64,000 nt of DNA from JAVVEG01 sp041751425 (lineage in GTDB: Bacteria; Pseudomonadota; Gammaproteobacteria; Pseudomonadales; Pseudohongiellaceae): contig JBGSXL010000016.1 of the NCBI GenBank assembly GCA_041751425.1, forward strand, positions 60,857 through 124,856, written 5' to 3'. The notes under the pieces are model-generated. The model worked only from the letters and a program-made list of their open reading frames with translations, ran no database searches and was not told where the DNA came from. The position numbers were made by a program, and so were the translations under genes. Below, piece after piece: positions 53,676 through 63,227 of this stretch (its first letter is position 1; the number at the start of each line of letters is the position of its first letter).

Positions 53676-53785
53676 CTAATACCTGTATGCAGCGAGACTG
53701 TGCATGGCTCTCTATCTGCATTATGATTCCCGAACTTTACACAGAAGCCGTTCCGCAAGAGAAACGGCGCCGAGGGTCCACACCA

Positions 53786-55021
53786 ATGAAAAAAACTATT
53801 TCCAGATCAACTTCCGTATTTGCGTTGCTGTTGTTCGCGTTAAGCAGTGCTGCCAATAGCAATGACAGCTCCATCAAACTGATCGACTCAGCCACTTTCG
53901 GGATAGATGAGACGGAAATCGCGGCCATTCAGACGCAGATGCAGGCCGCTGTGGATGGCGAACATATCGCAGGCGCGTTGCTGCTGGTTGGCAACGATGA
54001 GGGCGTCGGCATGCTGCTGACTGCCGGCACGCAGGGACCAAATGACACTACTCCTGTGGACGAGCAAACCATTTTCCGCATCTACTCCATGACCAAACCC
54101 ATTATCAGCGTTGCAGCCATGTCATTGGTAGAAGATGGCTTACTGAGCGTGGAAGACCCGGTGGGCAAATACATTCCCGAGTTCGCGAATATGCAGATCA
54201 TCGATCAGGAGAGCGGCGCAACCCGGCCAGCCGCGAATCAGATGACGGTCGAGGATTTGCTCACTCATCAATCGGGGCTGGTGCAATCCATATTCTCGCA
54301 AGGCACTAAACTGGGCGCCATGTATGAGGAAAATGTGCCTTCCGATGGCAATAGCACTGCACAGGAAGTGGCGCAGAGCCTGGGCAAGCTACCTTTGTTG
54401 TTTGAACCTGGCACGGCCTGGCACTACGGTCACTCTACAGATGTCCTGGGCGCCGTGCTGGAAGTAGCTGCAGGACAGACTCTGGATGTCATCCTCAACG
54501 AACGCATTTTTTCGCCTTTGGGTATGGACGAGACTACGTTTTACGTACCTGGTGAGAAATCATCCCGCATAGCAGAACCCATCCATGGCGCTATGGCGGA
54601 CAACACCATTGTGAAGCCCATGCTTTCCGGCGGCGGTGGCCTGAACTCTACCACCGAGGATTATGTCCGCTTCGCCAATATGCTGCTGAACGACGGCGAG
54701 TATCGCGGCGCTCGTATCCTGGAGAAGGCCACTTTGGATCTGATGACTGAGAAGCGCATTAGTGCGGATGTATCACGTGAGTACTTTTTCTATGGCAACC
54801 GTGGCGACTGGAGTATGGGCTTCCATCTGCAACCCACCGACGGCAGCAATCCCGATGGCCCGCATAATTACGGCTGGCGTGGAATCGGCGGCACGTTGTT
54901 CCTTGTTGATCCGGAGAATAATTTTTTCATGATCTACATGGAACAGAAACGCGGTGGACCGCGGGGTGCGCCGTTCGATAATAATATTGCGCAGCGGGTG
55001 GTTTACGAGGCGATTGATTGA
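53786..55021 (+). CDS. Secreted beta-lactamase-family serine hydrolase
   Basis: ATG 53786 gives 411 residues with a signal peptide (MKKTISRSTSVFALLLFAL); an upstream ATG in frame at 53687 is less likely. The class C-like fold is marked by SMTK at 101-104 (nucleophile Ser and Lys), Tyr214 in WHYGHS (YxN position) and a C-terminal YGWRGIGGT in the KTG position. Such enzymes are often esterases or peptidases rather than beta-lactamases. The protein is expected in the periplasm. Its upstream region carries the 19-bp tandem repeats. Which substrate is cut cannot be told from the sequence. Confidence 0.88.
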   Translation: MKKTISRSTSVFALLLFALSSAANSNDSSIKLIDSATFGIDETEIAAIQTQMQAAVDGEHIAGALLLVGNDEGVGMLLTAGTQGPNDTTPVDEQTIFRIYSMTKPIISVAAMSLVEDGLLSVEDPVGKYIPEFANMQIIDQESGATRPAANQMTVEDLLTHQSGLVQSIFSQGTKLGAMYEENVPSDGNSTAQEVAQSLGKLPLLFEPGTAWHYGHSTDVLGAVLEVAAGQTLDVILNERIFSPLGMDETTFYVPGEKSSRIAEPIHGAMADNTIVKPMLSGGGGLNSTTEDYVRFANMLLNDGEYRGARILEKATLDLMTEKRISADVSREYFFYGNRGDWSMGFHLQPTDGSNPDGPHNYGWRGIGGTLFLVDPENNFFMIYMEQKRGGPRGAPFDNNIAQRVVYEAID

Positions 55022-55098
55022 AACCGGTCTGGCACTCCGTTGGTCAGGCTGCTAGGCGCTTGAAGCTTAATGTCGTCTGGTTTGGCACGCTGTAGGTC

Positions 55099-55262
55099 AG
55101 GGTACTGGGCGTACCGGGGGGCGGATCTGGCCATGTCGGGCTGAAAAATTCAGCGCTGCGGAACTCGCTGCGCTCAAACAGTCCTCGCGACAACCCTGAA
55201 TTTTTCAGCCCGACAAAGCATGGCCCTTATGATCCACCCCCCGGCACGCCCAGCACCCTTCT
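55099..55262. repeat. Long hairpin repeat element, family A, copy 1
   Basis: Arms 55099-55153 and 55196-55262 are inverted repeats: AGGGTACTGGGCGTACCGGG matches the complement of the right end, and TCGGGCTGAAAAATTCAG pairs with CTGAATTTTTCAGCCCGA. The apical core 55155-55188 contains GCGGAACTCGCTGCGCTC followed by AAACAGTCCTCGC. The same core, inverted, lies at 55571-55604 in copy 2, with unrelated stems. Confidence 0.85.
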
Positions 55263-55500
55263 GGTGGAGGTGGCTGAAGGGTACGTGACACTTTGGACCC
55301 AAGGGCGATAGCGTCTGCGATGTAGTCTGTCGCAACTACACCCCCTGCATCGGCGGCAACGTTAACGATCGTGTTGGCAACGTCCGCTGCAACTTGGACG
55401 CGTCGATGCTGCAGATTGAACACGCTACGTTCTGAATTCACGCAAGTCTTCCCGAGCATTCTAGAAGAATCTGCCACCCTTCGGCTTCCCGTTCCCCTCA
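55263..55500. other. Spacer between the two family A hairpins
   Basis: No convincing gene. The longest minus-strand frame (90 codons) begins at 55477, has no recognisable motif or ribosome-binding site, and runs into hairpin copy 1. I treat it as non-coding. Confidence 0.6.
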
Positions 55501-55662
55501 GCGAGGGCAGGGGGTGTGCCGTGGCGAACCTTCAGGACGCGTTTAAACCTTTGGACTTTCCGGGCAGAGGGCGAGGACTGTTTGAGCGCAGCGAGTTCCG
55601 CAGCCCCCCGGAAAGTTCAAAGGTTTGCGGCCGTTCGCCATGGCACACTCCCTGCCCTTGCG
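55501..55662. repeat. Long hairpin repeat element, family A, copy 2
   Basis: Arms of about 65 bases: GCGAGGGCAGGGGGTGTGCC at the left pairs with the complement of the right end, and AAACCTTTGGACTTTCCGGG pairs with the inner right arm. The apical core GCGAGGACTGTTTGAGCGCA plus GCGAGTTCCGCAGC (55571-55604) is the reverse complement of that in copy 1. Confidence 0.85.
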
Positions 55663-55741
55663 AATCGAAGGCACCAGCGTCCCCTGCCCTCGCGAATCGA
55701 CAGCACCAGCGTCCCCAGCCGTCGCGAATTGAACGCACCAA
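55652..55741. repeat. Tandem repeat with 32-bp period at the end of hairpin copy 2
   Basis: Units begin at 55652, 55684 and 55716 (the last is partial and more divergent). The shared part is CTGCCCT-TGCGAATCGA followed by GCACCAGCGTCCC. The first unit contains the outer end of the hairpin's right arm, as in the family B copy at 6741-6788. Confidence 0.8.
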
Positions 55742-55822
55742 CTAGCTGCAAGGCAAATCTCACCAACTTCTGGTGTAAATCCTCAAACGATCGTTACATT
55801 ACCCGCGCATGAATCTGTATCC

Positions 55823-55843
55823 AATTGTTTTTAAACAACAATT
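55823..55843. promoter_or_regulatory. Perfect inverted repeat upstream of the ABC exporter operon
   Basis: AATTGTT-n7-AACAATT at 55823-55843, about 165 bases before the HlyD-type gene. It could be an operator for a regulator of that operon. The rest of 55742-56008 shows no gene. Confidence 0.35.
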
Positions 55844-56008
55844 ATTCTGGCCTTAATCTTGCAGAGCATGAATAGCACCAGTAACGGTTGAGCGATCCCA
55901 CAGGGAAATGATCGGTTTTTATTTTGCAGAAGATTTAAACCTGCGATCACTCAGCTTCGTCTAAACCAGAATTGAAGAATAACTGAACAGTTAATCAACG
56001 GTAGGACA

Positions 56009-57283
56009 ATGAAAATAACTGATACGTCTGCACAAGATGTGCAACTGGCACCATCTCATCCCCACAAAACGAAGTTGATCGTTATTAGCGGTCTCATTGT
56101 GTTGCTCTTGATTGGTTGGACCACTATGCCAAGCATTCAGCGTTGGGCCCAGGCAGAAGAGTCCATATCCGCAGATCGCCTGCGCCTTGCACAAGTTACG
56201 CGTGGCGACTTTATACGCGACATGACCGTACAGGGTCGTGTAGTCGCCGCTGTCAGCCCCACGCTATATGCCAGCCAGGCCGGAACCATCACATTCATGG
56301 TGGAGTCAGGTGACTCTGTTATAGCGGGACAGGAACTCGCCAACATCGACAGCCCCGAAATGCAGAACCGCCTATTACAGGAGCGCTCTCGCCTATCTTC
56401 CCTGCAGATTGATCACGACCGCCAACGCATCACCAATCAACAGCAAAAACTGGAGAACCAGAAAGCGCTGGACTCCGCCAGCATCTCCCTGAAAGCCGCG
56501 CAACGCGAGCTCGATCGAGCGCAGCGAGCGTTGGAACAGGGCGCCGTCACGCAAGTGGATTACGACAAGGCGCAGGATAATCTGGAAACTGCGCAGGTTA
56601 TGCACAGGCATGCGGAAATGGATACTGAACTTGATAACGAACGCCTGCAGTTTGAATTACAGACCCGCGAGCTTGCCGTGGAACAGCAGGAGTTATTGGT
56701 TGCTGATCTGGCGCGACAAGTAGCAGAGCTGGCGATCACTTCGCCGGTTAATGGAATCGTAGGCAATCTGCTCGTTGACCAGAAAACCAATGTCGCCAGA
56801 AACCAGGCAGTGGCAAGCGTAGTTGATCTTTCCGCTTTCGAAATTGAAGTATTGATTCCTGAAAGCTATGTGGATGACCTGGCTCTTGGCATGATGGCTG
56901 AAGTGCGGGCCGGTGTGAATTATCACATGGCAACACTGGTAGCCGTTTCCCCCGAGATCATTGATAACCAGGTAACAGGACGACTTCGCTTTTCTGATAG
57001 CGTGCCTGAAAGCCTGCGCCAGAATCAGCGACTCACCACACGTATTCTGTTGGAAGAAAAACGCGATGTGATCATGGTACAACGCGGACAGTTTCTGGAT
57101 AGCGGCAATGGTCGAGTGGCCTATATGGTCCGCAATGGTATTGCCTACCGTACGTCAATTCAGATTGGTGCCACCAGCCTTAGCAGTGTCGAAATTCTGG
57201 ACGGTCTGACACCCGGAGACACTATTATTATTTCCAGTACAGACACATTCAACAGTGCGGAAACCGTACTGATCAATAACTGA
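56009..57283 (+). CDS. HlyD/MacA-type periplasmic adaptor
   Basis: A 424-residue adaptor. One membrane anchor lies at about 22-41. The lipoyl/biotinyl-like half GRVVAAVSPTLYASQAGTITFMVESGDSV begins at about 75, followed by a long coiled coil (about 120-225, rich in Gln, Leu and Arg), and the second lipoyl half ITSPVNGIVGNLLVDQKTNV. Beta-barrel and membrane-proximal parts follow. The protein joins an inner-membrane ABC exporter to an outer-membrane channel. AGGA precedes the ATG, and the ATPase gene follows after 28 bases. No TolC-like gene is near, so a channel encoded elsewhere would be needed. Confidence 0.9.
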   Translation: MKITDTSAQDVQLAPSHPHKTKLIVISGLIVLLLIGWTTMPSIQRWAQAEESISADRLRLAQVTRGDFIRDMTVQGRVVAAVSPTLYASQAGTITFMVESGDSVIAGQELANIDSPEMQNRLLQERSRLSSLQIDHDRQRITNQQQKLENQKALDSASISLKAAQRELDRAQRALEQGAVTQVDYDKAQDNLETAQVMHRHAEMDTELDNERLQFELQTRELAVEQQELLVADLARQVAELAITSPVNGIVGNLLVDQKTNVARNQAVASVVDLSAFEIEVLIPESYVDDLALGMMAEVRAGVNYHMATLVAVSPEIIDNQVTGRLRFSDSVPESLRQNQRLTTRILLEEKRDVIMVQRGQFLDSGNGRVAYMVRNGIAYRTSIQIGATSLSSVEILDGLTPGDTIIISSTDTFNSAETVLINN

Positions 57284-57311
57284 GAGAACGGATATACAGG
57301 GAGATACACTT

Positions 57312-58052
57312 ATGTTGAAAATGACAGGTATTAACAAGGTATTTCGCACAGATCTGGTAGAAACTCACGCCTTGCGAGATATCACTCTGCACGTAGAAGA
57401 AGGCGAATTCATCACCATCACCGGCCCTTCGGGTTGCGGGAAAACCACATTTCTGAATATTGCGGGATTGCTGGAAACATACACACAAGGCGAATACCTG
57501 CTGGACGGCCAGAACGTATCTGCGTTGGGCGATTATCAACGCGCTAAACTGCGCAATCAGAAAATCGGCTTTATATTTCAAAGCTTTAATTTAATGCCGG
57601 ATCTGAATCTGTTCGACAATGTAGATGTGCCACTGCGTTACCGTGGCATGAAAGCAGCGGAGCGTAAGAGTCGCATAGAGAAGGCGCTGGACTCTGTGGG
57701 TTTGCTGTCGCGCAAGAAACATCTGCCTTCACAATTATCTGGTGGGCAGCAACAACGTGTTGCGATTGCCCGCGCGCTTGTCGGTGAACCTCGTTTTCTG
57801 CTGGCCGACGAGCCGACGGGTAATCTTGACTCCAACACAGCGGAAGGTGTTATGGAATTGTTGGAGAACATCAACGCTTCAGGAACCACTATCATTATGG
57901 TGACTCATGACCCCTCCATTGCGAGCCGCAGCGCACGTAATATTCACATTCTGGATGGCCGTATTGCCGAACCGCAAACAATAGCGCATACGGAAACCGG
58001 GCAGTTGGGTAGTGTCAGTCAAGCCTCAGCTAAAACAGCCTCTGCAGCCTGA
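57312..58052 (+). CDS. ABC exporter ATP-binding protein (MacB/LolD type)
   Basis: A 246-residue ATPase. Walker A is GPSGCGKTT (residues 38-46), the Q-loop lies in FIFQSFNLMPDL, the signature is LSGGQQQRVAIARAL (about 142), Walker B is FLLADEPTGNLD and the switch His is in MVTHD. The region matches the MacB/LolD group, which powers FtsX-fold permeases that act mechanically on periplasmic substrates rather than by classical transport. The C-terminal tail (about 220-246) is polar. It is followed 14 bases later by the first permease gene. Confidence 0.95.
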   Translation: MLKMTGINKVFRTDLVETHALRDITLHVEEGEFITITGPSGCGKTTFLNIAGLLETYTQGEYLLDGQNVSALGDYQRAKLRNQKIGFIFQSFNLMPDLNLFDNVDVPLRYRGMKAAERKSRIEKALDSVGLLSRKKHLPSQLSGGQQQRVAIARALVGEPRFLLADEPTGNLDSNTAEGVMELLENINASGTTIIMVTHDPSIASRSARNIHILDGRIAEPQTIAHTETGQLGSVSQASAKTASAA

Positions 58053-58066
58053 TCGGGAGACAGCTC

Positions 58067-59374
58067 ATGTTTATGTACTACATACGCTTAAGTTTGTTGA
58101 GTTATCGCCGCAATCCGGTACTGAGTACCCTTATGGTGCTGGCAGTAGCCATTGGCATTGGGGCTTATATGGTTATTTTCACGCTTAACTACTATGTGGG
58201 GGGCGACCCGATTCCTGCCAAGAGTGACAAGCTTTTCCATGTACAATTTGACTACGGTGACCCCGCGGTTCCCAATTCCACACCACCCCCACAACTCACC
58301 TATATTGACGCAACTGCACTGTTGAATCTTACAACTCAACATCCTCGTACTGCCACATCGAAATTTTCTGCAATCATTGAACCCGAGGGCAATGACATAA
58401 GACCATTTGCGGTAGATGGGCGTGGCAATTTCGCTGATTTCTTCACCATGTTCGACGTGCCCTTTCAATATGGCAGCGGCTGGGATCGCTCAGCCGATGA
58501 CAGCAATCAACAGGTCATTGTGTTATCGCAGGAATTGAATGAGCGTCTGTTTGGTGGCGGGAATTCGGTAGGCGAAACAATTCTGATGCATGGCTACAAC
58601 TTCACAGTAGTGGGTGTGCTGGATCGCTGGGTACCGATTCCGAAATTCTATGATCTCAACAATGGTTCTCTGAACCCGGGAGAAGAAGCCTATATCCCCT
58701 GGAATCTGATTGTAGCGATGGAATTGCGACGTAGTGGCAGCACCAATTGTTGGAAGGCGCCGGAAGGCTCGGGGTTTCAGGCATTCCTGAACGCCGAGTG
58801 CGCCTGGATACAATATTGGGTGCAACTGGACAGTACTGCAGATCAGTCAGCATACAGGGATCTGATAGACAACTACGCCGCACAACAGAAGCAGATAGGT
58901 CGCATGTTATTCCCGCTGGAGAAACGCCTGTTTGATGTCAACGAGTGGCTGCTGGAGCAGGAAGCGCAACCTCCGGAAACCCGCATGTTGGCCGCATTGG
59001 CAGCTATGTTGTTAGCGGTCTGTCTTTTGAATACCGTAGGTTTATTATTGTCCAAATTTTTAGGCAAATCTGCTGAGCTTGGAGTTCGTCAAGCGTTGGG
59101 AGCCCATAAAGGTTCTCTGTTTATTCAGCACGTCATTGAGGCTGGTTTTATAGGTGCCGTCGGCGGAATCCTTGGAGTGGGCGTAGCCTATCTGGGATTG
59201 CAAGGCATGTATTTACTATTGGGTGATTTCCTTTCGACCGGTTGGCTGCGACTTGATATCACCGTTGTAGCCGTGACTATAGGTTTGGCGATCGCAAGTA
59301 CGATTGTTGCGGGCCTCTACCCCATCTGGCGCGCATGCAATATCAACCCCGCCATCCACCTTAAATTACAGTAG
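58067..59374 (+). CDS. MacB/FtsX-type ABC permease, first subunit
   Basis: A 435-residue membrane protein. It has one N-terminal helix (about 15-38), a large periplasmic MacB-PCD domain (about 45-300, NELNERLFGGGNSVGETILMHGYNFTVVGVL, in parts) and three C-terminal helices (about 305-325, 360-385, 395-420). The last part PIWRACNINPAIHLKLQ is family-typical. The usual cytoplasmic motif ELGVRQALGAHKG is present. With the second permease it probably forms a heterodimer driven by the ATPase. The next gene starts just 10 bases after its stop. Confidence 0.9.
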   Translation: MFMYYIRLSLLSYRRNPVLSTLMVLAVAIGIGAYMVIFTLNYYVGGDPIPAKSDKLFHVQFDYGDPAVPNSTPPPQLTYIDATALLNLTTQHPRTATSKFSAIIEPEGNDIRPFAVDGRGNFADFFTMFDVPFQYGSGWDRSADDSNQQVIVLSQELNERLFGGGNSVGETILMHGYNFTVVGVLDRWVPIPKFYDLNNGSLNPGEEAYIPWNLIVAMELRRSGSTNCWKAPEGSGFQAFLNAECAWIQYWVQLDSTADQSAYRDLIDNYAAQQKQIGRMLFPLEKRLFDVNEWLLEQEAQPPETRMLAALAAMLLAVCLLNTVGLLLSKFLGKSAELGVRQALGAHKGSLFIQHVIEAGFIGAVGGILGVGVAYLGLQGMYLLLGDFLSTGWLRLDITVVAVTIGLAIASTIVAGLYPIWRACNINPAIHLKLQ

Positions 59375-59384
59375 GAGAAATATC

Positions 59385-60596
59385 ATGGAAGTTGGTCCGA
59401 TTTTTCGTGCTTTGACACGTAATAAACTGGGTGTGGTTTTGATTGCTGTACAGATTGCGTTCACGATGACGGTGATTGTCAACGCGGTATTCATTATCAA
59501 CGATCGCAATGGCAAGATGGGACGACCCAGTGGTATGGACGAGGCAAACACGTTCTACATTACCAGCATTGGTTTCGGTGAAAACTTCAATGAGGCGGTC
59601 ACCGCAGCTGAAGATCTTGACATGATCAGACAACTGCCAGGTGTCTTGCATGCTTCAATGACCAGCGCTCTGCCGGTCAGTGGCAGCGGCTCGTCAACAG
59701 GCGTGACTGTTGTCGCGGGGCAACGCGAGTCCTCCGTGCCAACAGCTGTCTACTATGTGAATGAAAATGCTCTATCCACCATGGGTCTGGAGTTAATAGC
59801 AGGCACGGATTTTACAGCGAACGATGTCCTTGCCAGGGATAATAGCAGTAATAGTTTGCCAAACAACATCATCATCTCCGCAGCGTTGGCGGATGTCATG
59901 TTTCCTGAGCTGGGTACACGGGCTGTAGGGCAAACCATTTATAATGCTTCTGAGCAACCTTTACGCATCATCGGCATTGTTCAGCAACTGCAAGGTCCCT
60001 GGCCAGAGTGGCCTTTCGTGGAACAGGCCATGCTATCTCCTTTACATGTGATAGATGGCACCTCTACCTATCTTGTGCGGGCAGAACCCGGCCAGCGTGA
60101 TCGCCTGATGGTGGAAGTGGAAGAGATGCTCGCTGCCAGTAACGGGGAACGGATACTACGCGGCTTAAGCTCGATGGAGGATACCAGGGAGCAGAGTTAT
60201 CGTGTAGATCGCGCCATATCCAAAATCCTGTACGTTGTCATAGCAACGTTGGTCTTCATCACCGCAATGGGCATCGTTGGCTTGGCGGTATTCAGTATCA
60301 ACAGACGCAAGAAGCAGATTGGCACCCGTCGCGCTCTGGGCGCGACACAAGGTGAAATATTACGCTATTTCCTCCTGGAAAATTTGATGATTACCAGCTG
60401 CGGTGTAGTGCTTGGTGCAGCACTGACCCTGGGATTCAATATGTTCCTGGTGCAATCTCTCGATATGCCACGTCTGGATTGGTATTACGCACCAGTTGGT
60501 ATGCTGTTGTTGATTTTGGTCGGGCAGTTGGCTGTGATAGGTCCATCGCAGGGTGCGGCTCGTATTGCACCGGCACTGGCTACCCGTTCAGTCTAA
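59385..60596 (+). CDS. MacB/FtsX-type ABC permease, second subunit
   Basis: ATG 59385 with AGGAG upstream gives 403 residues; the open frame extends further 5' inside the first permease gene in another frame, so that part is not real. The layout is the same: an N-terminal helix, a periplasmic domain (about 50-275) and three C-terminal helices. The motif KKQIGTRRALGATQGEILRYFLLE is the FtsX/MacB coupling segment that touches the ATPase. The order adaptor-ATPase-permease-permease is that of tripartite efflux operons; the substrate is unknown. A terminator follows after 64 bases. Confidence 0.9.
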   Translation: MEVGPIFRALTRNKLGVVLIAVQIAFTMTVIVNAVFIINDRNGKMGRPSGMDEANTFYITSIGFGENFNEAVTAAEDLDMIRQLPGVLHASMTSALPVSGSGSSTGVTVVAGQRESSVPTAVYYVNENALSTMGLELIAGTDFTANDVLARDNSSNSLPNNIIISAALADVMFPELGTRAVGQTIYNASEQPLRIIGIVQQLQGPWPEWPFVEQAMLSPLHVIDGTSTYLVRAEPGQRDRLMVEVEEMLAASNGERILRGLSSMEDTREQSYRVDRAISKILYVVIATLVFITAMGIVGLAVFSINRRKKQIGTRRALGATQGEILRYFLLENLMITSCGVVLGAALTLGFNMFLVQSLDMPRLDWYYAPVGMLLLILVGQLAVIGPSQGAARIAPALATRSV

Positions 60597-60659
60597 TGAA
60601 CTCTCAGCAGCAGTGTTCGACATTTTCTACGCGATGATTTCAAGTTGTTAGCACAATAG

Positions 60660-60692
60660 AAAAGGGCGTGCTGAAAAGTACGCCCTTTTTTA
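60660..60692. terminator. Bidirectional rho-independent terminator
   Basis: AAAGGGCGT pairs with ACGCCCTTT around a GCTGAAAAGT loop, followed by a T-run on the + strand and, on the other strand, the complement of the leading A-run. It separates the ABC operon from the convergent TrmH-family gene. Confidence 0.88.
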
Positions 60693-61415
60693 TCCGTTTC
60701 TCATCAATTCATAAACGCAAATATTCACCGCAGCTGCCAGATTGAGTGACTCGATGTTGCCACCTCCATTGATAGTGTACGCAGTTGCTTGCAGCGCTTC
60801 TCTTGGAACACCCCTCGCCTCGTTCCCGAACACATAGCAATCATGATTTCTGAATCCTGCAGATGTCACAGTACTTCCGCGCATATCCAGACCGGCAATT
60901 CGTTGATAGCGCTTCTGCAATTCCTGCAAGTCTATATCCATTTCCAATGGCACATGAAAAATCGCTCCCATGCTGGCTCTCATCGCTTTGGCATTGTATG
61001 GGTCAACACTATCAGGACTAATAAGACAACGAAACCCGCCAAACCAGGCTAATGTTCGCAGCACGGAACCCAGGTTGCCCGGATCTTGAATCTCGTGCAG
61101 ATAAATAGCGCGCTCTTCATTAGATGTCTGCGACGAATTTTGCAAAGCATCTAAAGGAATCAGCGCCACGATACCCTGCGGAGTTTTGGTATCTGCTATC
61201 TTAGCCATTTGTTTTTCAGAAATGACATGCTTGTTCAGACTGCTTTGCCAGTGCTGGTAGTTCTCCGTTAAATATAGTTCGCTCCGCAGTAAAGCTGGAT
61301 TCTTCAGTGCGGCATTCTGCAACTCCAGCACCAGATGTTCACCTTCCGCCAGAAAATAGCCATACTCATAGCGGTACTTTTTTTGCTGAAGTTTTTTCAG
61401 ATCATCCAGTTTCAT
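60690..61415 (-). CDS. TrmH-family (SpoU) RNA 2'-O-methyltransferase
   Basis: ATG 61415 with AGGGG 8 bases upstream gives 241 residues (MKLDDLKKLQQKKYRYEYGYFLAEGEHLV). A substrate-binding N-terminal domain is followed by the knotted SpoU fold. Motif 1 is LHEIQDPGNLGSVLRTLAWFG, motif 2 is VFGNEARGVPREAL and motif 3 is ESLNLAAAVNICVYEL. These are the three conserved SpoU motifs that bind SAM and RNA; the protein modifies rRNA or tRNA, but which position is not clear. Its start overlaps the end of the flavoprotein gene, so translation is probably coupled. Confidence 0.9.
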   Translation of the reverse strand: MKLDDLKKLQQKKYRYEYGYFLAEGEHLVLELQNAALKNPALLRSELYLTENYQHWQSSLNKHVISEKQMAKIADTKTPQGIVALIPLDALQNSSQTSNEERAIYLHEIQDPGNLGSVLRTLAWFGGFRCLISPDSVDPYNAKAMRASMGAIFHVPLEMDIDLQELQKRYQRIAGLDMRGSTVTSAGFRNHDCYVFGNEARGVPREALQATAYTINGGGNIESLNLAAAVNICVYELMRNG

Positions 61416-63057
61416 TTTCATGACCCCTAGGCGCTTTTTGCATTTGCTTGTCTGCAAGCATGGCTTTGGCAAGTGCTTCGGCTACTTTTATGCCATCAAC
61501 ACCTGCAGAAAGAATACCACCCGCATATCCGGCGCCTTCACCCGCTGGGTATAGCCCTCGCGTATTCAGACTCTGCAAACTTTCCGAATCCCGGGTGATT
61601 CGCAGTGGTGATGAGGTGCGCGTTTCTATTCCTGTCAGCACAGCATCGCTGCGATCAAAGCCGCGTATCTGCCTGGCAAACGCCGGCAACGCTTCTCTGA
61701 TGGCTTCTATGGCATATGGAGGCAACGAAGGTGACAAGTCACCCAGAAGTACTCCCGGCTGATACGATGGCTTGACCTTGCCCAACCTGATGGAAGGCTT
61801 ATTGTTTACGAAATCTCCGAGCAATTGACCGGGTGCGCAATAATTACTGCCGCCCAGTTCGAACGCGCGTGACTCTAAAGTCTCCTGCAAATCCACACCA
61901 GCCAGTGGTCCGCCAGGAAAATCTTCCTCGGGGTTTATGCCGACCACAATGCCCGCATTCGCATTGTGCTCATTGCGCGAGTACTGGCTCATGCCGTTGG
62001 TGACAACTCTGCCTGTCTCCGATGTAGCCGCTACTACCATGCCGCCGGGGCACATGCAGAAGCTGTATACCGCCCTGCCATTTTTTGCGTGATGTACCAG
62101 TTTGTAATCCGCAGCACCCAATTCAGGATGCCCGGCGTACTTACCGAGGCGCGCCTGATCGATAAGCGACTGCGGATGCTCTACGCGAAACCCAATAGCG
62201 AAAGGTTTGGCTTCCAGAAACACATCGCGCTTGTGCAACATGCGAAAGGTATCTCTGGCACTGTGCCCCAATGCCAGCACAATATAGTTGCTTTGAACTA
62301 TCTCACCACTGGCAAGTACTACGCCCTGTACTCTGCCTGAGTCAATCAGCAGATCATCAACCCTGCTTTCAAACCGCACCTCTCCACCCAGCGCTTTGAT
62401 CTCTTCGCGCATGGTTGATACAACACCTGTTAGACGATAGGTGCCAATATGCGGTTTGTTGACGTAGAGAATCTCCGGCGGTGCGCCGGCACGTACGAAT
62501 TCATGCATAACCTTGCGGCCATAGAAATTTGGATCTTTGATCTGGCTGTAGAGTTTGCCGTCGGAGAACAGTCCAGCTCCACCTTCGCCAAACTGCACGT
62601 TAGACTCCGGCGTCAGAACGTTTTTGCGCCAAAGCGCCCAGGTGTCTTTAGTACGGCTGCGCACCTCCTTACCACGCTCCAGTACGATTGGTCGAAAACC
62701 CATCTGCGCCAATATCAACGCGGCGAATAATCCACAGGGACCAAAACCTATGATCAAGGGTCTTTCCTGCAGATCTGCTGGCGCTTCAGCCACCGGGTAA
62801 TAGGCTGTGTCCGGCGCCGTTCGAATATGGCGTTCATCCGCGCAGCGCTGAAGAACCTGCTGCTCGTTCTGCACTTGCAGATCGACAATATAAACAAAGG
62901 TGATTTCGCTGTTCTTTTTGCGAGCGTCATAGCTGCGCTTAAAGATCTTGTAAGCGAGCAGTTCGTTTTCTTGAATCGAAAGCCTGGCAATAATCGTTTG
63001 CTTGATGGCTTCCGGCGGGTGACCCAGAGGCAGTGTGAGTTCGGTAATGCGAATCAT
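61402..63057 (-). CDS. FAD-dependent dehydrogenase of the COG2509 type
   Basis: ATG 63057 gives 551 residues (MIRITELTLPLGHPPEAIKQ). After an N-terminal domain (about 1-85) the FAD-binding motif is IIGFGPCGLFAALILAQMGF (about 95-114), followed by VLERGKEVRSR and EGGAGLFSDGKLYSQIKDPN. Later parts are MCPGGMVVAATSE and LYPAGEGAGYAGGILSAGVDGIK near the end, typical of this group. The biochemical role of the family is not established. The 3' end overlaps the TrmH-family gene by about 14 bases. It is divergent from rlmE. Confidence 0.9.
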   Translation of the reverse strand: MIRITELTLPLGHPPEAIKQTIIARLSIQENELLAYKIFKRSYDARKKNSEITFVYIVDLQVQNEQQVLQRCADERHIRTAPDTAYYPVAEAPADLQERPLIIGFGPCGLFAALILAQMGFRPIVLERGKEVRSRTKDTWALWRKNVLTPESNVQFGEGGAGLFSDGKLYSQIKDPNFYGRKVMHEFVRAGAPPEILYVNKPHIGTYRLTGVVSTMREEIKALGGEVRFESRVDDLLIDSGRVQGVVLASGEIVQSNYIVLALGHSARDTFRMLHKRDVFLEAKPFAIGFRVEHPQSLIDQARLGKYAGHPELGAADYKLVHHAKNGRAVYSFCMCPGGMVVAATSETGRVVTNGMSQYSRNEHNANAGIVVGINPEEDFPGGPLAGVDLQETLESRAFELGGSNYCAPGQLLGDFVNNKPSIRLGKVKPSYQPGVLLGDLSPSLPPYAIEAIREALPAFARQIRGFDRSDAVLTGIETRTSSPLRITRDSESLQSLNTRGLYPAGEGAGYAGGILSAGVDGIKVAEALAKAMLADKQMQKAPRGHENETG

Positions 63058-63227
63058 GTGAGTAAGCCTTCTTTCCTGGCCGGTGACTCCGGCAAAGGGT
63101 TGCATGACGCATTGTACTCACCTGTGCGCAAACTGTCTGTAATCCGCAAATCAACCAGCGTCTACTGAAAACCAGTCTGAACTGCTATGCTTCGCAACCA
63201 CGCAGCAGATATTGCGAACAGGACATC

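Noticed and set aside
55205..55477. Minus-strand frame of 90 codons between the hairpins
   Set aside because: No motif, no ribosome-binding site and an end inside hairpin copy 1; better seen as non-coding.
55652..55741. Possible CRISPR array
   Set aside because: The units adjoin without unique spacers, are only about two and a half in number, and there is no cas gene.
55371..55812. Two overlapping plus-strand frames with repeated residues across hairpin copy 2
   Set aside because: They only translate the hairpin and 32-bp repeats; the repeated residues come from the DNA repeats.
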